Shown piece by piece: positions 1 through 6,739 of a stretch of 11,566 nt of DNA (positions are counted from its first letter, which is position 1; every line of letters starts with the position of its first letter). The DNA comes from Cyclobacteriaceae bacterium. Lineage in GTDB: Bacteria > Bacteroidota > Bacteroidia > Cytophagales > Cyclobacteriaceae. The translations under genes and the position numbers were made by a program. Where the stretch lies: contig VFKK01000231.1 of NCBI GenBank assembly GCA_009885605.1, positions 1 through 11,566 on the forward strand, in the 5' to 3' direction. The notes under the pieces were generated by a model, which saw only the letters and a program-made list of their open reading frames with translations, did not search any database and was not told the origin of the DNA.

Positions 1-2637
1 GCGTTTGCAGACAGCTTCGTGATCTACCCCTTGCCGGAAAAGCATTTTGCCCTGCGGGAAAATGAGTTCATCGGCGTGCATCCCTTCCAACTCAATCGCC
101 TGATCTCCTCGCCTTGGTTTCGCTACAAGGACAAACTCGTCCTGCTCCAATCGGTGAGTTTCGGCTCCAAAATTGAATTCAACGCCCATCGGCTTTTGCG
201 AAGCATCGATCTTAACACCCTCTTGAGCAAGCTCCCAACGGAAGCTCAGGGAGGTCCGGACGATCAGTTCTACAGCTATGCAGATATGGTGGGCCGCTGC
301 GAAAATCACAGCTATCTCCTCGCCAATGCCCAAAAACTCCTCGAACAATGTCAGTTTTCCTTCTACTTCCAGGCGGTCAAAAACCGGCGCGACATCTTGG
401 GTTCGGACTGGGAAGACTTCGATTACCTGAGGCAGGAGACATTCAAAGGAGCGATCAATCGCTATCCAAAACTCAGTTCTGAGATCTCAGCCCGGATCGA
501 AAAGGAACTCGAACTCATCCAACAGAAGTCATTCACCTCGTACTTTCTGATCAATTATGACATCGTGAGTTTTGCGCACCAGCAGAACTTCTACCACGTA
601 GGTCGAGGATCCGGTGCCAACAGCGTCGTAGCCTATTGTCTTGGGATCACAGATGTGGATCCGATCGAACTTGACCTCTACTTTGAGCGATTTATCAACC
701 TCTATCGGGAAAACCCGCCCGATTTCGACATTGATTTCTCCTGGAAAGACCGGGATGAGGTCACTGATTACATCTTTCGCAAGTACAATCAGGGCAAGCA
801 AGAGCATGTCTGCCTCCTTGGTGCGCACAATACCTTTCAGTATAACTCCGTCCTGCGCGAACTTGGAAAAGTCTTTGGCCTTCCTAAATCGGATATTGAA
901 TCGCTGATCCACTACGCCGAAAAGCCCGGCTACGTACCAGATCAATACGGCAAACTCATCCTAAAATACAGCAGTGTGCTCAAGGATATGCCGTCGAATC
1001 TGACCATTCATGCCTGCGGAATACTGATCTCCCACAAGCCAATCCACTATTACACCGCGACGGAGGTGCCGCCGAAAGGCTTTCCTGTTTCCCACTTCGA
1101 CATGCATGTGGCCGAGGATATCGGGCTGCATAAGTTTGATATCCTGAGTCAGCGCGGACTCGGTCATATCAAATCTGCCATAGAGACCATCTACCAGAAT
1201 CAGGGAATCAAAGTCGATATCCGCCAAGTGGAGCAATTCAAGAAAGATCCGAAAATCAAGCAACACCTGCGCGATGGACACACGATCGGGGCATTTTACG
1301 TGGAGTCACCGGCGATGCGGATGCTTCTCGCTAAAATGAAAGCCGATGAATACCTGGAACTCGTGGCTGCCAGCTCAATCATCCGCCCGGGAGTCGCCCG
1401 ATCAGGAATGATGCGGGAATACATCCTCCGGCACGTGGATCCGGAGCGGAGAAAACTGGCCCATCCAGTTCTCGCGGAGATCATGCCTGAGACCTACGGA
1501 ATCATGGTCTATCAGGAAGATGTGATCAAAGTGGCGCATTATTTTGCCGGGCTGAGTCTGGGAGAAGCCGATGTGCTGCGAAGAGGCATGAGTGGAAAAT
1601 CCCGCTCCAAAGATGAGTTTCAGAGGGTGAAGGATCGGTTTTTTGGCAATTGCAAGGAAATGGGTCGGGACGAAAAAGTCACTGCCGAAGTTTGGTATCA
1701 GATCGAAAGCTTCGCCGGATATTCTTTTGCCAAGGGACACTCTGCCTCCTTCGCGGTGGAGAGTTACCAAAGCCTGTACCTGAAAGCTTACTTTCCACTG
1801 GAATTCATGGTGGGTGTGATCAATAATTTCGGGGGATTTTATCATACTGAGTTCTACATCCACGAACTCAGAATGAACGGTGCCGACATTCAGGCTCCCC
1901 ACATCAACGAAAGCGAATACCTCACCCGAATCACAGGAAAGACGGTTTACATGGGATTTATTCATCTGAAGTATCTGGAGAAAACCAGCATCGACAAAAT
2001 CCTGAACGAACGAAGGAAGAATGGAGACTTTCTGGGTTTGGCAGACTTTGCCGCCCGAATGGACATCAGTCTGGAGCAATTACTGATTCTGATCCGGATC
2101 GGTTGCTTCCGGTCTACCGGAAAAACCCGGCAGGAATTACTCTGGGAAGCACATTTCATCCTGAACAAGCGGAAGGCCATTTCTGCACCGAATGATCTGT
2201 TTCGCCAGAGCACGAGAAAGCAACCGACTGTGCCCCAACTCGAAGAGATTGACATTCGCCAGGAAATCGTGGATCAGATCGACATCCTGGAGTTTCCGCT
2301 CGACTCTCCATTTCACCTGATCAAAGACCAGCGCATTCAGGGGATCAAAGCCAAAGATTTGAAAGGCTGTCTTGGCAAAACCGTACAGATCATCGCTTAC
2401 CTCGTCACGGTAAAATACACGCGTACGATCAAAGGAGATGTGATGAACTTCGGAACTTTCATCGATCGGGAAGGCGACTGGATCGATACGGTTCACTTCC
2501 CTCCCGTGGTAAAAAAATATCCGTTCAAAGGCCGGGCGATCTACCTGATCGAGGGAAAAGTCACTGCCGAATTTGACTTCTACAGCATCGAGGTGAGTAA
2601 ATGTGAGCGAATGGAATATTGGAACGCGGGAGAGTAA
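1..2637 (+). CDS. dnaE: DNA polymerase III alpha-family polymerase, probable error-prone DnaE2/ImuC-like paralogue (5' partial)
   Basis: This is a C-family replicative-type DNA polymerase. The reading frame is open to base 1, so the start and most of the PHP domain lie outside; residues here are counted from the GTG at 19. The palm is clear: GRGSGANS and LDLYFERFIN precede PDFDID (234-239), with catalytic Asp235 and Asp237, and the third Asp is Asp374 in HKFDIL. Next come the fingers (VESPAMR, RPGVARSGM, YQEDV, FAKGHSASF), an HhH region, and an OB fold that ends the protein. By hand alignment to E. coli DnaE, about 166 residues are missing upstream and the tau-binding domain is absent downstream. 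PNDLF (724-728) sits where E. coli has its clamp-binding motif. The segment corresponding to the PHP ligand stretch reads QSVSF (44-48), with the Asp and His replaced. These traits suggest a translesion polymerase of an ImuB/DnaE2-type cassette; this is an inference, since the partner genes are not visible. The family call is secure, the paralogue call less so. Confidence 0.93.
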   Translation, partial: AFADSFVIYPLPEKHFALRENEFIGVHPFQLNRLISSPWFRYKDKLVLLQSVSFGSKIEFNAHRLLRSIDLNTLLSKLPTEAQGGPDDQFYSYADMVGRCENHSYLLANAQKLLEQCQFSFYFQAVKNRRDILGSDWEDFDYLRQETFKGAINRYPKLSSEISARIEKELELIQQKSFTSYFLINYDIVSFAHQQNFYHVGRGSGANSVVAYCLGITDVDPIELDLYFERFINLYRENPPDFDIDFSWKDRDEVTDYIFRKYNQGKQEHVCLLGAHNTFQYNSVLRELGKVFGLPKSDIESLIHYAEKPGYVPDQYGKLILKYSSVLKDMPSNLTIHACGILISHKPIHYYTATEVPPKGFPVSHFDMHVAEDIGLHKFDILSQRGLGHIKSAIETIYQNQGIKVDIRQVEQFKKDPKIKQHLRDGHTIGAFYVESPAMRMLLAKMKADEYLELVAASSIIRPGVARSGMMREYILRHVDPERRKLAHPVLAEIMPETYGIMVYQEDVIKVAHYFAGLSLGEADVLRRGMSGKSRSKDEFQRVKDRFFGNCKEMGRDEKVTAEVWYQIESFAGYSFAKGHSASFAVESYQSLYLKAYFPLEFMVGVINNFGGFYHTEFYIHELRMNGADIQAPHINESEYLTRITGKTVYMGFIHLKYLEKTSIDKILNERRKNGDFLGLADFAARMDISLEQLLILIRIGCFRSTGKTRQELLWEAHFILNKRKAISAPNDLFRQSTRKQPTVPQLEEIDIRQEIVDQIDILEFPLDSPFHLIKDQRIQGIKAKDLKGCLGKTVQIIAYLVTVKYTRTIKGDVMNFGTFIDREGDWIDTVHFPPVVKKYPFKGRAIYLIEGKVTAEFDFYSIEVSKCERMEYWNAGE

Positions 2638-2759
2638 TGAATTTAAAATGGAGAATGAGGCAATTGAAAATTATATGTAAAAATACGATAGCTGGATTCA
2701 TATAATTGGCTACTTTTTTTGGGCAGAAATGCAACAACTAGAAGCTTCCCATCAGAAAT

Positions 2760-2797
2760 AATTGATTTGAAAAAAATCCAGGTGAGAAAAATCAATT
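2760..2797. repeat. 9-bp inverted repeat upstream of the toxin-antitoxin operon
   Basis: AATTGATTT (2760-2768) and AAATCAATT (2789-2797) are perfect inverted copies with a 20-base spacer, and the second arm runs into a short T tract. It could be a weak terminator for the polymerase gene or part of the control region of the downstream antitoxin gene. The arms are AT-only apart from one G:C pair, so chance is possible. Confidence 0.3.
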
Positions 2798-2800
2798 TTT

Positions 2801-2833
2801 AGACAAATTACGTTATCTTAGAAGACAAATTAC
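2801..2833 (+). promoter_or_regulatory. Putative operator: two 11-bp direct repeats 22 bp apart, at the toxin-antitoxin promoter
   Basis: AGACAAATTAC occurs exactly at 2801-2811 and again at 2823-2833. The start-to-start distance is 22 bp, about two helical turns, so both copies face the same side of the DNA. The second copy ends 11 bases before the antitoxin ATG. Between them, TATCTTAG (2814-2821) has one mismatch to the Bacteroidota -7 element TAnnTTTG, though no convincing -33 element was found. Antitoxins of this family carry a helix-turn-helix and usually repress their own operon, so this is the natural operator candidate. The repeat is seen directly; the role is inferred. Confidence 0.5.
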
Positions 2834-2844
2834 CGATTCTAGCC

Positions 2845-3306
2845 ATGGCAAAGAAAATCTCCAAAGTCAGCGAGCCTGCAGTTGCGGCCTATCAAAAAGC
2901 TCATTTGTCAGTTCAGGACATTCTACGGATGGGCGCAGACCAGCTGGATGAACCACTCTCCCGAGTGGATGCCTTCCGCAATGGCCTCGACAAAAGCTCC
3001 TTTGAAAGCTTCAAAGAGCTATCGGGACTAGATTACAATACGCTCGCCGATGCGCTGGGAGTCTCTGCCAAGACCCTGCAGCGCAAGGATGTTTTTGACA
3101 CCGGCCAGTCGGAAAAGCTCTATGAGTTGGCAGAATTGTATGCACTTGGCACCAATTACTTTGGCAAGGAAGGCTTTCGCAGGTGGATGGAGCGTCCGCT
3201 TTTTTCTCTCAGGAATCGTAAGCCACTTGATTTGATTGATGTCTCAGAAGGCATTGACCTACTCAAAACCGAAATAATGCGACTACAGCACGGCATTGCT
3301 GTTTGA
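2845..3306 (+). CDS. Type II antitoxin, Xre/MbcA/ParS family (DUF2384)
   Basis: This is the antitoxin of a RES-type toxin-antitoxin pair, expected to bind and block the toxin encoded just downstream and to repress the operon. The 153-residue protein has a helix-turn-helix around residues 54-85 (FKELSGLDYNTLADALGVS, then AKTLQRK). It is followed by a DUF2384 (ParS/MbcA) C-terminal domain at about 88-153, recognisable from the pattern W-M-x-R-P-L-F-S-L, K-P-L-D-L-I, then G-I-D-L-L and a final LQHGIAV. The C-terminal tail of this family normally plugs the toxin active site. The ATG at 2845 is the only sensible start; it has no strong Shine-Dalgarno sequence, which is normal for Bacteroidota. The stop is 5 bases before the preferred toxin ATG, so the pair is cotranscribed and probably translationally coupled. 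Length and domain order match the family. Confidence 0.92.
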   Translation: MAKKISKVSEPAVAAYQKAHLSVQDILRMGADQLDEPLSRVDAFRNGLDKSSFESFKELSGLDYNTLADALGVSAKTLQRKDVFDTGQSEKLYELAELYALGTNYFGKEGFRRWMERPLFSLRNRKPLDLIDVSEGIDLLKTEIMRLQHGIAV

Positions 3307-3311
3307 CGCAT

Positions 3312-3767
3312 ATGAAAGTCTACCGGATAGCCTTAACACAATACTGTGACAGCAGCGGCGAAGGTGCCAAGTTGTATGGAGGAAGGTGGAATCTCCCCGG
3401 AAACCCGGCGATCTATGCGGGATCCAGTATTGCCGTTTCCTTGCTTGAAAGATTAACCATAGACCCCGAGTTGTTTTCCTCGGAGCGCCACATATTGTAC
3501 TCAGTGATGGAAATTACTATTCCTGACCACTTGATTTTGATACCCAGCATGACGGATTTGCCTTTGAATTGGAATGAAATTCCTGCCATTCGTGTGGCAC
3601 AGGAATATGGGGCAAGCTTGTTGAAATCAGGCATACTTTGCTTTGCTGTGCCGTCAGTTGTGGATCCCAGCTCTTTGAATTTTGTGATCAATCCCCTTTC
3701 TGAAAACTTCTCGCTAGTAGAGTCAAAAGTCTATCCTCTTGAGCTGGATAAGCGGATTATGAGGTGA
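3312..3767 (+). CDS. RES-domain toxin of a type II toxin-antitoxin module
   Basis: RES-family toxins studied so far break down cellular NAD+ when freed from their antitoxin, which stops growth. The 151-residue product has the family residues in order: Arg25 in GGRWN, Tyr35 in AIYAG, Glu46 in LLERL, and Ser115 in VPSVV, followed by the LNFVINP strand typical of the C-terminal half. The trio R-E-S that names the domain is therefore complete and the toxin looks intact. I chose the ATG at 3312 (MKVYRIAL) because other RES proteins begin close to this YRI segment. A TTG at 3303 overlapping the antitoxin stop would add three residues and is less likely. The gene follows the antitoxin gene by 5 bp and is the last of its operon; the next gene points the opposite way. 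NAD+ hydrolysis is inferred from the family. Confidence 0.92.
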   Translation: MKVYRIALTQYCDSSGEGAKLYGGRWNLPGNPAIYAGSSIAVSLLERLTIDPELFSSERHILYSVMEITIPDHLILIPSMTDLPLNWNEIPAIRVAQEYGASLLKSGILCFAVPSVVDPSSLNFVINPLSENFSLVESKVYPLELDKRIMR

Positions 3768-3926
3768 TTTATAGTCAAGAGTCATTTTTTCAGAAATAAA
3801 TCGCCAATTCAATTTTTGTAAGTGGAAATTGAGGGAACTGAAAATAATATAACCTCTCTAAAAAATCAAAGTCAGAATTTTGAATAAATGAGAAACTTGA
3901 GTTTTAAGATTTACAAACGAATCAAG

Positions 3927-4598
3927 TCATTTCAGCGAATTCAAAACAATATCCTTAAACTCCACTTCTGCACCTTCTGCCTGAAGTGCGATTTGACCTT
4001 TTTGGGCGGTAGCACCAAAGCCATCATTGACCAAATCACCATTTAGCCAAACGGTAATCCTATCGGCTTCACATTTGATTTTCATGTGATTCCATTCGCC
4101 AAGCGGCTTTTCAGAGTTATCTGTCAGGTTTACGATTCGTCGTTCTTTTCCTTCCACGATTCCCCAATTTTCCTTTGGGCCCCGTCTTTTCTCCATTTCC
4201 TCCACCTGAATATCTTCCCGGATGCACCAGAAATCCCCTGCATTGCTGTGCATCATTTGTACTTCAATCGACTTGGGAAACATGTCATACAATGCCCTCG
4301 GCGTAGAAGCATGCACCAAAACTCCACAGTTCCCGGGTTTGCCGGCAAAGCGATAATTAAATTCCAGGGTATAGTTGTCGTAGGATTTCTCTGAGATCAG
4401 GTGCCCTCCAGGGGTTCCCAAACTGACCAAAAGCCCATCACGTACCATAAACGGGCGGCGCAAACTGCTGTCTTTTTCCAGTTCCGGAACATCCATATAC
4501 CAGCCTTGAAGACTTTTGCCATCAAATAGAGATATTTGGGCAAAAAGAACAGATTGAAAACAACCAAGAAAGGCGACCAGCAGAAATGACTTTTTCAC
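3927..4598 (-). CDS. Exported 3-keto-disaccharide hydrolase domain (DUF1080) protein
   Basis: This is a DUF1080 protein with a concanavalin-like jelly-roll fold; characterised members cleave glycosidic bonds of 3-keto-sugars or bind sugars at the cell envelope. With the start at the GTG of 4598 the product is 223 residues: a signal peptide (MKKSFLLVAF...LFA, cut near residue 20) then one domain. Family hallmarks are LFDGKSLQGW (24-33), the turn GKPGNCGVLVH (86-96), SIEVQMM (110-116), GEWN (167-170) and the closing ALQAEGAEVEFKDI (204-217). A TTG at 4622 would add eight residues before the signal peptide; GTG gives a canonical Sec signal, so I prefer it, but no Shine-Dalgarno decides the matter. 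A lipoprotein is less likely because the residues before Cys13 fit a lipobox poorly. It lies 76 bp downstream of the CotH-like gene and may share its transcript. The substrate cannot be read from sequence. Confidence 0.88.
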   Translation of the reverse strand: MKKSFLLVAFLGCFQSVLFAQISLFDGKSLQGWYMDVPELEKDSSLRRPFMVRDGLLVSLGTPGGHLISEKSYDNYTLEFNYRFAGKPGNCGVLVHASTPRALYDMFPKSIEVQMMHSNAGDFWCIREDIQVEEMEKRRGPKENWGIVEGKERRIVNLTDNSEKPLGEWNHMKIKCEADRITVWLNGDLVNDGFGATAQKGQIALQAEGAEVEFKDIVLNSLK

Positions 4599-4674
4599 AA
4601 GGAATGGTTTAGTTAATTTCAAGCTAAGCAGATTTTGGGAAGATGTATCAATTCTTGAAAATCAAAGTTTCAAA

Positions 4675-5700
4675 TCAGCTGCCCTGAGATCTGCATGCAT
4701 CCAGCACTTCTGCTTTAAATAGCCTGTCATCCTTTAATACCTTGAAGAAATCCTCAAGAAATCCATTGACAAACTTGAGGTCCCTCTCCTCCACCGTTCC
4801 TACTAATAAATCCACATGCTTCATGATATTCGGTTCGGCAACTATAAACTCCTGACGAATAGCCTCCAACAACTGTGGGTCTCTGCAGTATCCCCGGTAA
4901 AGTCGGTCGGTCACTTTTTCAATTTCTATCTGATCACTGACCTGCGCATAGGGAGGATTGACCAATCCTGTCATGTCAAAATCATAGGCCAAGGGCACTA
5001 CAGTTTTCTCATCCAATTGAAGTACGGTCTCATTGTGGCGGAAGAGATTTGACCAATCCGTGTTTCCGATCATCATTTGAAAAAAATCATGGCGAACAAT
5101 TGCCGAATCCTGCATAAATGTGGCAGGTATCTTTTTATCATCAATAATATTTCCCCCAAACCGATCTGCAACCTCGTCATCGTCCTCAATCAAAAAGCCC
5201 ATCATTTCAACAGTCTCCCCGCCTTTTTCATCTTCATTTTCAAGGGTAATCTTAATCAATCGGGTATCGAAGGTGTATTGACTGACTTCTTCAAAAAGTT
5301 GGTAGCATAAATACTCCCTCATGATGAAGCCATCCGCATTTTTTATCTTGTTGCAAGGGAGGACAATTTTCATGCTTTTATTTCCTTCGAAGACTGTCCC
5401 TTCTCCATCCTTCTTTTTGATTTTCATTCTCAAAGGTGGATAGTAACAGTTTTTCAATCGGAAATTGCCCCGGGTTCTCAGCTCTACATCAACCGAATCC
5501 CATTCTCCCTTCTCGTTCTTGTATTGAAGAAAAGAATCCATGAAGGTGGTATCATTTGTCTCAGACTTCATCTCTTTCACGGAGAATTTCATCTTGATCT
5601 CAATCGGATCAGTAGAACTAAACAAGGCGGATTTTTCCTGCCCATGTAGAGAGAACTGCAAGGCAGTAGTCACTAAAATCAAACAAAAGAACTTTTTCAT
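4675..5700 (-). CDS. Exported protein with CotH-like atypical kinase signature, function unknown
   Basis: This 341-residue protein begins with a Sec signal peptide (cut near HGQ, residues 19-21) and should act in the periplasm or at the cell surface. The rest shows a layout like CotH and related atypical kinases. RGNF (77-80) is a possible nucleotide-loop segment. KSMKIVLPC carries Lys111 as the candidate ATP lysine, and Glu129 lies in the following helix (MREYLCYQLFEE). GFLIEDDDEV (168-177) could be the hinge. IGNTDWSNLFRHN (211-223) resembles a catalytic loop with Asp215 and Asn223, and PLAYDFDMTGLV (236-247) offers metal-binding Asp240 and Asp242. The Asp215-to-Asp240 distance of 25 residues suits a kinase fold. 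The ATG has AGAGG five bases upstream, one of the few good ribosome sites here. Neighbours are a bestrophin-like gene (94 bp upstream) and a DUF1080 gene (76 bp downstream). The kinase assignment is pattern-based; the protein could be an inactive or otherwise repurposed fold, and no substrate is evident. Confidence 0.7.
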   Translation of the reverse strand: MKKFFCLILVTTALQFSLHGQEKSALFSSTDPIEIKMKFSVKEMKSETNDTTFMDSFLQYKNEKGEWDSVDVELRTRGNFRLKNCYYPPLRMKIKKKDGEGTVFEGNKSMKIVLPCNKIKNADGFIMREYLCYQLFEEVSQYTFDTRLIKITLENEDEKGGETVEMMGFLIEDDDEVADRFGGNIIDDKKIPATFMQDSAIVRHDFFQMMIGNTDWSNLFRHNETVLQLDEKTVVPLAYDFDMTGLVNPPYAQVSDQIEIEKVTDRLYRGYCRDPQLLEAIRQEFIVAEPNIMKHVDLLVGTVEERDLKFVNGFLEDFFKVLKDDRLFKAEVLDACRSQGS

Positions 5701-5794
5701 TTTACCTCTGGATTAGTTTTTAAAAATCGGGTGAACCTCCACACTATCAATATCTAATTTATTCAAATTATTCATAAACCCTATGTTTGGAATT

Positions 5795-6553
5795 TCAATA
5801 GGCACTCTTCCTAATCAAATCGAAATGGGTCAAATGAATATCATCCAAGCCTTTTTGATCATAGGGGTTTTCCAATTGTTCCTGCACATTATACAAGGAA
5901 ATTAAAATGAAGGTGGAAAACATCGAAAGAAAATAGAGCAGCCATGCACTATCAGTAAATGCTCCTTCTTGCAATTTTAAATAAACTGAAGGAGTGTAAA
6001 TGATCGGGTAGATGTAAATGAATATCAGACAATATGCCCTCATTGAGGAAGGGGTGTTATGTGCTTTGACAGACATCGAATTCTCTATCCCCATATGTAC
6101 ATCCCTAAAAATCCTATTCAATTTCAATCGGGAGGAGGAATTAATAAACTCTGACTTATCAATTATAAAACTGTTCACTTTTTCTGCTTCATCTCTCACC
6201 TCTTCCAATGTCACGGATTGAGATGTTAAAAATCCAATCAACAATTTGGGAATTCTGACGATCAGGCTTCGGACATACGCTTTATCCTCAGGACTCAGCT
6301 TCTTGATTCTTTGAAATGAATGATCCATAGTGATTAATCCCGACCGGAAAAAGGAAAGAAATTCCAGTGCTTTTTCTCTTCTTTTAAATGCACTTCTAAT
6401 CGTAAAAACTAAAAGAAAAACTATCGCAATACTGACAAAAGTCGGATCATAATTGTACGTAAAATCCATCAATAGCGTAAAATAAGTAGCAACTCCTGTG
6501 ATCCCAAGAGCGACAAAAGTTCGGCAGTTGATTATCGAAAAGTACTTTTCCAT
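5795..6553 (-). CDS. Putative bestrophin-like integral membrane protein
   Basis: The 252-residue product starts with a short cytoplasmic lead and a membrane segment at about 11-30, a second at about 37-54, then a long charged, mostly helical stretch (about 55-168), and two more membrane segments at about 171-188 and 203-221. The C-terminal motif LENPYDQKGLDDI (227-239) resembles the Asn-Pro-Phe/Tyr plus acidic cluster that follows the last helix of bestrophin chloride channels, and HNTPSSMRAY before the third helix fits the same group. A divergent bestrophin-like anion channel subunit is therefore my best guess, at moderate confidence; a lineage-specific membrane protein of unknown role is the alternative. 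I chose the ATG at 6553 because the only longer start is a TTG at 6595 that would add 14 residues of poor context. The gene is visibly AT-rich compared with the polymerase gene. Confidence 0.62.
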   Translation of the reverse strand: MEKYFSIINCRTFVALGITGVATYFTLLMDFTYNYDPTFVSIAIVFLLVFTIRSAFKRREKALEFLSFFRSGLITMDHSFQRIKKLSPEDKAYVRSLIVRIPKLLIGFLTSQSVTLEEVRDEAEKVNSFIIDKSEFINSSSRLKLNRIFRDVHMGIENSMSVKAHNTPSSMRAYCLIFIYIYPIIYTPSVYLKLQEGAFTDSAWLLYFLSMFSTFILISLYNVQEQLENPYDQKGLDDIHLTHFDLIRKSAY

Positions 6554-6682
6554 GTATTTTAAACTAGAATAGTCACAGAGTAAAATTAAAATCAAGTCCT
6601 TTGATTCTCAGTGAAGTTAAAATATTTTCTATGCGAATAAAACTTTTATAAAGCCAAACAGCAGTAAAAAATCAAAAGTCCA

Positions 6683-6708
6683 AATTTTCTGAAAGACCGC
6701 AGAAAATT
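6683..6708 (-). terminator. Possible weak intrinsic terminator after the haemoglobin gene
   Basis: AATTTTCTG (6683-6691) and CAGAAAATT (6700-6708) form a perfect 9-bp stem with an 8-base loop, starting 32 bases past the stop of the truncated haemoglobin gene. On the minus strand it is followed by a T-rich stretch (TGGACTTTTGATTTTTT). The stem holds only two G:C pairs and the T run is interrupted, so termination would be weak. Confidence 0.4.
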
Positions 6709-6739
6709 CTTCAAGCCAAAATAAACCAGAATTTAAAAT

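Noticed and set aside
1402..2079. Long open frame on the minus strand opposite the polymerase gene (225 codons)
   Set aside because: It lies wholly opposite a well-supported polymerase gene, its product matches no family I recognise, and its length follows from the high GC and codon bias of the sense strand.
2637..2705. 22-codon frame whose ATG overlaps the polymerase stop (TAATG)
   Set aside because: The overlap hints at translational coupling, but the peptide (MNLKWRMRQLKIICKNTIAG...) is very short, has no recognisable feature, and AT-rich DNA gives such frames by chance.
3303..3311. TTG at 3303 as start of the RES toxin
   Set aside because: It overlaps the antitoxin stop and would add only MTH before a proper ATG at 3312 that starts at the usual YRI segment.
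3809..3832. 7-bp inverted repeat (TCAATTT / AAATTGA) between the toxin and DUF1080 genes
   Set aside because: The stem is short and AT-rich with no T tract on either side, so I do not call it a terminator for these convergent genes.
4599..4622. TTG at 4622 as start of the DUF1080 protein
   Set aside because: The GTG at 4598 gives a canonical signal peptide (Met-Lys-Lys-Ser then a hydrophobic core); the longer form puts eight odd residues in front. It remains possible.
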